Shown here piece after piece: positions 1 to 7,409 of a DNA stretch of 64,000 bases. The position numbers and the translations under genes are program-made. The first letter of the stretch is position 1, and every line of letters begins with the position of its first letter. The notes below the pieces were generated by a model that saw only the letters and a program-made list of their open reading frames with translations, did not search any database and was not told the origin of the DNA. The stretch comes from Gp6-AA40 sp035711805 (GTDB lineage: Bacteria; Acidobacteriota; Vicinamibacteria; Vicinamibacterales; UBA2999): positions 124,001 through 188,000 of the forward strand of contig DASTBV010000155.1 in assembly GCA_035711805.1 (NCBI GenBank), written 5' to 3'.

Positions 1-1
1 G

Positions 2-484
2 CGGAACGAAGCTGTACGTCCCGTCCCAGTGCCAATTTACTCCGTCCCCAGGCGGCGAGACATGGGCAGTGGCACTGAATCCCGTGAACTTTCCGGTCCC
101 GCCCGAGAACGTGCACAATCCGAGACCGGTCGCGAGATTGGCGGCGCAATGGCCGAACGCCTTGTTGTTGCCGGAGCCCGGCGGGTCGAGGAGGACGTCA
201 CTATCCAGCGAGGTCCCAACAGGGGGCTGGGCATAGACGACCCTCGAGCCGACCTCGATCGCCTTGACGTTCGAGGACGTGATCGTGCAGAAGGAACCGG
301 CGAGGCCGGTATACTCCGTGCACTCTTTCGTCACATGGAGATCTCCGCTTCGCGGGGCCGCCGACAAACCAGACACAGCCGCGGTTGAAGTAGCGCTTGG
401 ACTTGTCGGAATCCTCGTTCCGTCGGCGCACCCGACCGCGACGAGCGCCCCACCACTGAGACACAGAATTGCCACGAATTTCAT
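2..484 (-). CDS. Exported lipoprotein, cut by the left window edge
   Basis: The frame is open from ATG at 484 to the edge, so the C-terminus is missing. About 161 residues are visible. The start has a very good ribosome site, GGAGG five bases before the ATG. The N-terminus MKFVAILCLSGGALVAVGC is a lipoprotein signal with a Cys at residue 19, followed by a Ser/Thr/Ala-rich linker. The body has several cysteines (CTEY, SFCT, GHCA, GLCTF) and a Gly-rich segment GGTGKFTGFS followed by WHWDGTYSF, which suggests a small secreted beta-fold domain with disulfides. I remember similar unassigned proteins in soil bacteria but cannot name a function. It is divergent from the sigma factor at 663. Confidence 0.75.
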   Translation of the reverse strand, partial: MKFVAILCLSGGALVAVGCADGTRIPTSPSATSTAAVSGLSAAPRSGDLHVTKECTEYTGLAGSFCTITSSNVKAIEVGSRVVYAQPPVGTSLDSDVLLDPPGSGNNKAFGHCAANLATGLGLCTFSGGTGKFTGFSATAHVSPPGDGVNWHWDGTYSFVP

Positions 485-621
485 AGACCCTCCTTCGGCG
501 TTGCCGCCCGTTTCGTAATGCGCCGATGCCCGACGCACCGACGATCTCGAGGCGTCGTCGATAGGAGATCGCGTAAGGGGCATCCGCAGTGGGTCAACGG
601 GCCGAAAGGCAGGTCTCGCGG

Positions 622-630
622 TGCTATGCT
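622..630 (+). promoter_or_regulatory. Candidate extended -10 element before the ECF sigma gene
   Basis: TGCTATGCT matches an extended -10 (TGnTATnnT) 32 bases before the sigma factor ATG at 663. No convincing -35 box was seen, so this is tentative. Confidence 0.3.
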
Positions 631-662
631 CTGGGTCAATCCAACGATTGAAGAAGGCTCCG

Positions 663-1235
663 ATGGTCTCGCCTCGCGACGTCACGGCACTGCTCGGCGA
701 CTGGAGTCGCGGCAACCGGACGGCGCTCAACCAGTTGCTGCCGCTCGTCTATGCGGAGCTCCGCCGCGTCGCCGCGCGCCAGTTGCGGAAGGAGCGGGCC
801 GACCACACTCTGCAGCCAACGGCCCTCGTGCACGAGGTGTTCATCCGCCTCGTCGATCAACGGCAGGGAGACTGGCAGAACCGGGCACATTTCTTTGGTG
901 TCGCCGCGAACGTCATGCGCCGCATCCTGGTCGATCACGCCCGTCGTCACAACGCGAGCAAACGGGGCGAGGGCGTGCGCTGCGTGTCAATCGATGAAGC
1001 CAACGACGTCGCCGCGTCGAACGAGATGCCCGTTCTCGCGCTGGATCGCGCGCTCGATCGCCTGGAAACGGTCGACGCCGACCTCGCCAGGATCGTCGAG
1101 CTTCGCGCGTTTGGCGGACTCACGATCGAGGAAGCGGCCCACGTCCTCAGCGTGTCGCCATCGACCGCCAAGCGCGACTGGCGCACCGCGAAAGCGTGGC
1201 TCACTCGCGAGCTCGGCGCCGAGGTTCGCCCGTGA
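663..1235 (+). CDS. ECF sigma factor (TIGR02999-like)
   Basis: A 190-residue RNA polymerase sigma factor. Region 2 covers roughly residues 5-80, with LPLVYAELRRVAARQL, ALVHEVFIRLVDQ and FFGVAANVMRRILVDHARR, which is the typical pattern of the acidobacterial/planctomycete TIGR02999 group. Region 4 (about residues 125-185) has the helix-turn-helix LTIEEAAHVLSVSPSTAKRDW. I start it at ATG 663, preceded by GAAGAAGG; an upstream in-frame ATG at 621 would add residues with no family similarity. There is no anti-sigma gene. Instead the stop codon overlaps the GTG start of a membrane Ser/Thr kinase (GTGA at 1232-1235), so the two are translationally coupled. Control of the sigma factor by phosphorylation is the obvious inference. 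Confidence 0.93.
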   Translation: MVSPRDVTALLGDWSRGNRTALNQLLPLVYAELRRVAARQLRKERADHTLQPTALVHEVFIRLVDQRQGDWQNRAHFFGVAANVMRRILVDHARRHNASKRGEGVRCVSIDEANDVAASNEMPVLALDRALDRLETVDADLARIVELRAFGGLTIEEAAHVLSVSPSTAKRDWRTAKAWLTRELGAEVRP

Positions 1236-4171
1236 CGGACGAACGATGGCGGCGCGTAAAGGCACTGTTTCAGGCCGCGGTGGAACGGCCGGCCGACGAG
1301 CGCGCCGCCTTTCTGGCCGCGGCAACCGGTGACGACGCGGCGCTCGGTCGTGAAGTCGAGTCGTTGCTGGCGTCGGACGCCTCGGACGCCAGCTTCCTCG
1401 ACCGGCTGCCCGTCGCCAGTCCGTCCGTGCTGGCTGACCCGCTCGGCGCACTCCCGGCGTCGATGGACAGGGCGCTGTCTCACGCAGTCCTCGCCCCTGG
1501 CCTTCGCGTCGGTTCCTATGAGATCGTCGCACCGCTCGGGGCGGGCGCCATGGGAGAGGTGTACCGTGCGCGCGACACGAAGCTGCATCGCGACGTCGCG
1601 CTGAAGGTGCTGCCCGAGCGGTTCGCCTTCGATCCGGACCGCGCGGCGCGGCTCACGCGCGAAGCGCATCTGCTCGCAACGCTCAATCACCGGAACATTG
1701 CCGCGATCTACGGCCTGGAAGAGTCGCTCGGCGCGCAGGCGCTGGTGTTAGAGCTGATCGATGGACCGACGCTCGCCGAGCGAATCGGGTCGATTTCGGT
1801 CAAGGAGGCGTTGACCGTCGCGCGGCAGATTGCCGAAGCCCTGGAAGCGGCTCACGAGAAGGGAATCATCCACCGCGATCTCAAGCCAGCGAATATCAAG
1901 ATCGCCGGCAACGGGGTGGTCAAGGTGCTCGACTTCGGGCTGGCGAAGGTATGGGATGGCGCCGCACAGCCTGACGTCTCCGCGTCACCGACGCTGACCG
2001 CAACAGATCTCGGGAAGCGGCCGGTCCTGGGCACTCCGGCCTACATGAGCCCGGAACAGGCGCGGGGCCAGGCGCTGGACAGACGGACGGACATCTGGGC
2101 GTTCGGCTGCGTGCTCTACGAAATGCTCACGGGCCGTGCGCCGTTTGCCGGCGAGACCATCTCCGACACCGTCGCCGCGATCCTCGACCGCGAGCCTGAC
2201 TGGGCCGCGCTGCCCGCCACCGTGCCCGCCGCGGTGCGTACGCTGATCCATCGATGTCTGGAGAAGGACGCCCGGCAGCGGATCGCGGACATCTCGGCCG
2301 CGCAGTTCGTCCTCAACGACCTCGCGGATGTTGCGCGAGCCACTGAGTCCGGCAAGCCCGCGGCGATCGTTCCGCGACCACCGCTGTGGCGCCGCCTGGC
2401 GATACTTTCCGGCGCGTCGCTCGTCGGCGTGGCGATGGCCGGCAGCGCCGGCTGGTTCGTGTTGCGCTCCACCACACCGCCCCGCGTGTCGCGCCTCCTC
2501 ATCACCCCGCCGAGCGCGGCAACGCTGTCCGACAGACCCGGACTGGCCCTCACGCCCGATGGCACGCGCGTCGTCTACGCCGGCGCCAATAACACGGCTC
2601 TCTTCGTGCGCCCGCTCGATCAGCTCGATGCCACGCCGCTCGCCCGGGTCGGCGAAGCGTATGGGACGTTCGTCTCGCCGGACGGCCAGTGGGTCGGATT
2701 CTTCGAGGGAGTCTCCTCGCTGAACAAGGTCGCCATCACCGGCGGGCCGGTGGTCACGCTCGGTCGCCCCGGCGGCACAGGGTTCGGTGCGAGCTGGGGC
2801 GCTGACGGTACGATCATCTTCGCGACCAACGATCGGACGACGGGCCTGCAGCGAATTGCCGCCGCAGGCGGCGAGCCGACCGGGCTGACGCGGCCGGATC
2901 GCGCGCGCGGCGAAGACGACCATCTGTGGCCGGAGATCCTGCCGGGCGGCCAAGCCGTGCTCTTCACAATCACCGCCACGACCGGCGGACTCGACCGGGC
3001 GCAGATCGCAGTCCTCGATCTGCGGACCGGCGCGCAGACGGTGTTGATTCGAGGCGGCCGCGCCGCACGCTACGTGTCGAGCGGGCATGTGGTCTACGCC
3101 GCGGCGGGGAGGCTGCACGCCGTCGCCTTCGACCTCGCCCGGCTCGTTGTCGCCGGCACGCCGGTGATTGTCCAGCCCGAGGTGCCGGTGCCTGCGAACG
3201 GAGGTTGGGCAGTGACGGCCGATGGGACACTGGTCTACGTCTCGGGTGGTGTACCGATAGTCGAACGGAGTCTGGTGTGGGTAGACCGGCAGGGCAGGGA
3301 AACACCGATACCCGCCGCACCGCCGCGTAACTATGCTTTTCCACGGCTCTCGCCGGACGGAACACGCCTCGCGCTTTACATTCCCGATCAGGAAGTAGAC
3401 ATCTGGCTGTGGGATCTGGCCCGCGCAACGCTCAGGCGCGCGACCTTCGACCCGACGGTCGACATCTTCCCGGTCTGGCGGCGACCAGATGGCCGCCAGC
3501 TCCTCTTCAGCTCGAACAGGGCGGGCGCGGTGAATCTCTTCGCGCAAGCCGCCGACGGAAGCGGCGACGTCACGCGGCTGACCACGAGTCCCAATATCCA
3601 GCACGCCACATCCGTCTCCCCCGATGGCACGCGGCTCGTGTTCACGGAGACCGCGCGGACAACGGCTCAGGACGTCATGGAGCTCCGACTGGACGGCACG
3701 GGTGCGGTGAGAACGCTCGTGCAGACGCCCGACAGCGAGCGCAACGCCGAGGTATCGCCCGATGGCCGGTGGCTCGCCTACGAGGCGAATTACTCGGGGC
3801 GATACGACATCTACGTGCGGCCATTTCCGGACACGCGGAGCGGCGGCTACTGGCAGGTGTCAACGGACGGCGGCACGCGGCCGCTGTGGGCGCGGAACAG
3901 TGCAGAGCTGTTTTATCTGAGCCCGACGGGCGCCCTCATGCGCGTCGGCGTGGCGCTTGGGCCCATCTGGGCGCCGACCGCGCCGACCAGGCTGTTCGAG
4001 GGACGCTACGGGGTCGCAGCCAGCCAAGCAGGCCGGACGTACGACATCGCGCCCGACGGCAAGCGGTTTCTGATGATCAAACCGATCGACTCCGCGGACC
4101 AGACGCCCGCGAGCCTCGTCGTCGTCCAGAACTGGCATCAGGATCTGAAGCGCCTCGTGCCCACCGACTGA
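1232..4171 (+). CDS. Transmembrane Ser/Thr protein kinase with PD40/TolB-like sensor
   Basis: About 979 residues. The N-terminal segment (about 1-60, starting TDERWRRVKALFQAAVERP) is a short helical region found in many acidobacterial kinases. The kinase domain spans about 95-365: Gly-rich loop LGAGAMGEVY, ATP-binding Lys125, HRDLKPAN with catalytic Asp216, DFG Asp234, and activation segment GTPAYMSPEQARG. All catalytic residues are present. One membrane helix lies near 388-410. The rest, presumably periplasmic, carries repeated SPDG-type PD40 beta-propeller blades. GTG 1232 is chosen because it gives the family N-terminus and overlaps the sigma stop. An upstream ATG at 1196 would add 12 unrelated residues. 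Confidence 0.93.
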   Translation: MTDERWRRVKALFQAAVERPADERAAFLAAATGDDAALGREVESLLASDASDASFLDRLPVASPSVLADPLGALPASMDRALSHAVLAPGLRVGSYEIVAPLGAGAMGEVYRARDTKLHRDVALKVLPERFAFDPDRAARLTREAHLLATLNHRNIAAIYGLEESLGAQALVLELIDGPTLAERIGSISVKEALTVARQIAEALEAAHEKGIIHRDLKPANIKIAGNGVVKVLDFGLAKVWDGAAQPDVSASPTLTATDLGKRPVLGTPAYMSPEQARGQALDRRTDIWAFGCVLYEMLTGRAPFAGETISDTVAAILDREPDWAALPATVPAAVRTLIHRCLEKDARQRIADISAAQFVLNDLADVARATESGKPAAIVPRPPLWRRLAILSGASLVGVAMAGSAGWFVLRSTTPPRVSRLLITPPSAATLSDRPGLALTPDGTRVVYAGANNTALFVRPLDQLDATPLARVGEAYGTFVSPDGQWVGFFEGVSSLNKVAITGGPVVTLGRPGGTGFGASWGADGTIIFATNDRTTGLQRIAAAGGEPTGLTRPDRARGEDDHLWPEILPGGQAVLFTITATTGGLDRAQIAVLDLRTGAQTVLIRGGRAARYVSSGHVVYAAAGRLHAVAFDLARLVVAGTPVIVQPEVPVPANGGWAVTADGTLVYVSGGVPIVERSLVWVDRQGRETPIPAAPPRNYAFPRLSPDGTRLALYIPDQEVDIWLWDLARATLRRATFDPTVDIFPVWRRPDGRQLLFSSNRAGAVNLFAQAADGSGDVTRLTTSPNIQHATSVSPDGTRLVFTETARTTAQDVMELRLDGTGAVRTLVQTPDSERNAEVSPDGRWLAYEANYSGRYDIYVRPFPDTRSGGYWQVSTDGGTRPLWARNSAELFYLSPTGALMRVGVALGPIWAPTAPTRLFEGRYGVAASQAGRTYDIAPDGKRFLMIKPIDSADQTPASLVVVQNWHQDLKRLVPTD

Positions 4172-4419
4172 CAGTCTCTGAGGTTGGACGGTGACCGGCG
4201 GGGAGTCAGGCGGCAATGCCTTCGAATGTCACGCACCAACCTCTCGCATAACCCCGTACCGGCACCAAGAAATTCTTTTCGAATCGCCGAGGCCTACGGC
4301 AGACGATTCGGTGGGCCGGGATATCGTGTCTTGATGAGCTGGGATCGGTAGGTTCTGTGTGCACTTATGAACTGCTGGCGGGAACATCGGCGGATACGCT
4401 TGCTCAGAGGAGCATCAGC
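4172..4419. other. Intergenic stretch, nothing recognisable
   Basis: These 248 bases between the first kinase and the small ORF at 4420 show no coding frame, hairpin or promoter I would defend. Confidence 0.5.
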
Positions 4420-4605
4420 ATGAGTGCAAGCCATCGCCGCACCGACATACATTTGCGTCAACATCGGGCGAAAAAGCGGGGCAAGCTGCGCGCGCGGATT
4501 GCGGCAGCACCGGCGACCGGAGCTGCGCTCGAAGTAAAGGTGCAGCGAACTTATTCACCATTCCACTCGATGATGAAAGAGAAACTGCCTCCAGCAGTCG
4601 TCTAG
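4420..4605 (+). CDS. Small basic protein, 61 residues, unknown
   Basis: ATG 4420 is preceded by AGAGGAGC, a good ribosome site ten bases upstream. The protein starts MSASHRRTDIHLRQHRAKKR and is strongly basic (Arg, Lys and His in the first half), with a hydrophilic tail ending PPAVV. The Arg/Lys-rich opening resembles small proteins of the DUF6800 type, but I cannot confirm this. It lies between two kinase genes on the same strand. A start at ATG 4357 is possible but lacks a ribosome site. It could be a nucleic-acid-binding small protein or a chance frame. Confidence 0.5.
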   Translation: MSASHRRTDIHLRQHRAKKRGKLRARIAAAPATGAALEVKVQRTYSPFHSMMKEKLPPAVV

Positions 4606-4712
4606 CCCCGTGGATCGAGGTCGTGGAGCACGTTAGCGCCGATCGCGGCGGCCGTCGCGATCATCCTTCTCGTGATCTGCCTGGGCAGCAGACTTAGGCC
4701 GCTTGGAATGAC

Positions 4713-7343
4713 GTGACGTTTCGACCAGGCCAGACCGTCGGCAGATACGAAATCGTGGGGCTTCTCGGTGCCGGAGGCATGGGGGAGGTGTATCGCGCCC
4801 GCGATTTGACGCTGAAACGCGACATCGCGATCAAGATATTGCCCGACGCTTTTTCGAGGGATGCTGAACGCCTCTCACGATTTCGGCGCGAAGCCGAAGT
4901 GCTCGCAGCACTGAGCCATCCACACATCGCCACCATCTACGACTTTGGAGAGTTTGGCGATGGCCGTTTCCTGGCGCTCGAACTGGTCGAGGGCGAGACA
5001 CTCGCGGATCGCCTGGTGCGAGGCCCGCTGACCCTCGATGAATCTCTACGAACGGGCATCCAAATCGCACACGCGTTGGAAGCCGCTCACGGGAGAGGGA
5101 TCACGCACCGGGATCTCAAACCTGCAAACATCCAACTGACGCCGGCCGGCGACGTGAAGGTTCTCGATTTCGGACTGGCCAAGGTCGCGACTGACACCGC
5201 CAACGTGTCCGACTCTCCCACGACGATGGCGGCAACTGCGCAAGGCATGATCGTGGGCACGGTGCCATACATGTCGCCCGAGCACGTCAACGGAAAGGAT
5301 GGGGGCAACGCCGCAGACATCTGGGCATTCGGATGTGTTCTCTTCGAGATGCTATCCGCGCGCCGCGCATTCGACGGCGATTCGGCCAGCGAGATCCTCG
5401 CGAGTGTGCTCAAGAGCGAGCCGGACTGGCGGCAGCTGCCGCCGATCCCTGACGGAATCGCGAGGCTGATGCGACGGTGCTTGCGCAAGGATCGTACGCA
5501 CAGGCTGCAATCCATCGGTGACGTGCGCATCGAACTTGAAGACGCACTCAGCGAGCCCAGCGTGGATACCAATCCGGTTTCACGCGGAACTCCCAAATGG
5601 GTCCATGCCGTAGCCGCCGTGCTCGCCTTGGCTGCGTTGATTACTGCGGTATCCGCTCTCACGGCCGCCCGACCGCCGACGGCTCCCGAAATGCGTCTCG
5701 AAATCAGCGGGCCCGCGACCACCAGTCCCGCCTCATTGGCCATCTCGCCCGATGGGCTTCAAGTCGTGTATCTGGCCGAGCTGGATCAGCGCCCGCAACT
5801 CTGGATCCGTCGATTGGACTCTGATGCGGCACGGCCGCTGCCTGGAACCGACTATGCGCAATTGCCATTCTGGTCGCCGGATAGCAAGTCCCTGGGATTT
5901 TTCGGGGGCGGCAAACTCAAACGACTCGAAATTGCCGGCGGATTTCCGAAAGACCTCGCGGACGCGCCTCAGGGTTATGGCGGTGCATGGAACGAGGGCG
6001 GCACCATCATCTTCTCTGCGGACAACCGTGACCTGTTTCGCATCTCTGCCGAGGGCGGCGAACCGACACAACTGACGCACCTCCAGCGTCCCCAGCAAAC
6101 GTCCCATCGTCACCCTTGGTTCCTGCCGGATGGGCGTCACTTCCTGTACTTTGCGACCGGCCCTGAGGGTCGAGGCATCTATGTCGATTCGCTGGATGAA
6201 TCCACGCCGAAGCGCTTACTCGGCACCGACACGGACGGGGGGCCGGCGCTCACATCCTCGGGGCAACTGCTCTTCGTCCGTAAGCGAGCACTCTTTGCTC
6301 AAGATCTGGATCCCAAATCACTCGTGTTGAAGGGGACTGCACTCCTGCTGGCTGAACCGGTGATTGCCGAGGGGACGACGGCGGCGTTCTCCGCATCGAG
6401 TGCCGGTCCCATCGTTTATCGCATGGGTTCGGAAGAGGCCGGCAAGCAGCTCATTTGGTTCGATCGATCCGGCAAGGAGATGGAGCGTGTCGGTAGCCAC
6501 GACAGCGCCAATCTATGGATGTGGTCACTCTCACCCGATGGCCGCCGGGTCGCGATCAATAGAACGGTCAAGGGCGATTTCGACGTCTGGTTGCTCGAAG
6601 CGAGACGCGGACTGTTGACGAGGTTTACTGTCGATCCAGGCTTCGACTGGGCCGGGGTCTGGTCGCCAGACAGCACACGGATCGCATATCGCCACGACGA
6701 TCGGCTCTACGAAAGGTCCGTCGCGGGTGCTCCAGGAACTGAAACGCCTTTGTTGTCATCGACGACAGTCGATACGCCAACGGACTGGTCGATCGACGGG
6801 CGCTACCTGGTGTTTCAGAGGGCCGGTCCGAAGACGGGTCTGGATCTCTGGGCCTTGCCGTTTGATCGCGATGGAAGACCGGGCACGCCCATCGTCGTGG
6901 CGCAGACTGACGCCGCTGAACAGCACGGCCAACTCTCGGCCGATGGAAAGTGGATCGCCTACCAGTCGAACGAGTCAGGCCAGGCCGAGATTTACGTCCA
7001 GCCATTCCCGGGCCCCGGACCGAAGTCGAGAGTCTCGACCAATGGCGGTATTCAGGTGCGATGGAGACTGGATGGTCGGGAGTTGTTCTACCTTGCCGCC
7101 GACGGCCGACTCATGGCCGTTCCGATTCGAGCTGGTTCGAGTGGTTCGACCATCGAACCAGGTGCAGCCATCCCCCTCTTCTGGACCCATATGTCGGGGG
7201 CGGCACAATCCGATACCGTCTTGTTTCCGCAGTACAGCGTTTCACCTGATGGACAGCGGTTCCTCATGAACACCCTCTCTCAAGTGAACGCCGGTCCAAT
7301 CACCGTCGTTCTCAATGGACGATTTCAGCCGTCGGCGCGATAA
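4713..7343 (+). CDS. Transmembrane Ser/Thr protein kinase with PD40 sensor
   Basis: 876 residues starting at GTG 4713; a nearby ATG at 4709 runs into a stop at once. The kinase domain begins almost at the N-terminus (VGRYEIVGLLGAGGMGEVY) and spans about 10-275, with Lys41, HRDLKPAN with catalytic Asp134, DFG Asp152 and GTVPYMSPEHVNG. It lacks the helical N-terminal extension of the 1232 kinase. A membrane helix lies at about 296-317. The C-terminal half has PD40 blades (SPDG, SPDS and SADG turns) and ends with a VLNGRF motif typical of this group. It is the second of three kinases in tandem and appears catalytically intact. Confidence 0.93.
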   Translation: MTFRPGQTVGRYEIVGLLGAGGMGEVYRARDLTLKRDIAIKILPDAFSRDAERLSRFRREAEVLAALSHPHIATIYDFGEFGDGRFLALELVEGETLADRLVRGPLTLDESLRTGIQIAHALEAAHGRGITHRDLKPANIQLTPAGDVKVLDFGLAKVATDTANVSDSPTTMAATAQGMIVGTVPYMSPEHVNGKDGGNAADIWAFGCVLFEMLSARRAFDGDSASEILASVLKSEPDWRQLPPIPDGIARLMRRCLRKDRTHRLQSIGDVRIELEDALSEPSVDTNPVSRGTPKWVHAVAAVLALAALITAVSALTAARPPTAPEMRLEISGPATTSPASLAISPDGLQVVYLAELDQRPQLWIRRLDSDAARPLPGTDYAQLPFWSPDSKSLGFFGGGKLKRLEIAGGFPKDLADAPQGYGGAWNEGGTIIFSADNRDLFRISAEGGEPTQLTHLQRPQQTSHRHPWFLPDGRHFLYFATGPEGRGIYVDSLDESTPKRLLGTDTDGGPALTSSGQLLFVRKRALFAQDLDPKSLVLKGTALLLAEPVIAEGTTAAFSASSAGPIVYRMGSEEAGKQLIWFDRSGKEMERVGSHDSANLWMWSLSPDGRRVAINRTVKGDFDVWLLEARRGLLTRFTVDPGFDWAGVWSPDSTRIAYRHDDRLYERSVAGAPGTETPLLSSTTVDTPTDWSIDGRYLVFQRAGPKTGLDLWALPFDRDGRPGTPIVVAQTDAAEQHGQLSADGKWIAYQSNESGQAEIYVQPFPGPGPKSRVSTNGGIQVRWRLDGRELFYLAADGRLMAVPIRAGSSGSTIEPGAAIPLFWTHMSGAAQSDTVLFPQYSVSPDGQRFLMNTLSQVNAGPITVVLNGRFQPSAR

Positions 7344-7391
7344 CGACGACTGCGAGTACCGGTACCAGAATTTCACTGCGCCGGCTGCTCT

Positions 7392-7397
7392 TATAAT
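7392..7397 (+). promoter_or_regulatory. -10 box (TATAAT) just before the third kinase
   Basis: A perfect TATAAT lies 12 bases before ATG 7410. Transcription would start about 5-7 bases before the ATG, leaving almost no leader. No clear -35 was found; TTTCAC at 7371 is 15 bases away. Confidence 0.5.
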
Positions 7398-7409
7398 CGC
7401 GCCACGCCG

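Noticed and set aside
1985..3604. A 539-codon frame on the minus strand opposite the first kinase's sensor part.
   Set aside because: It is a shadow of the PD40 repeats and has no start region, ribosome site or family motif.
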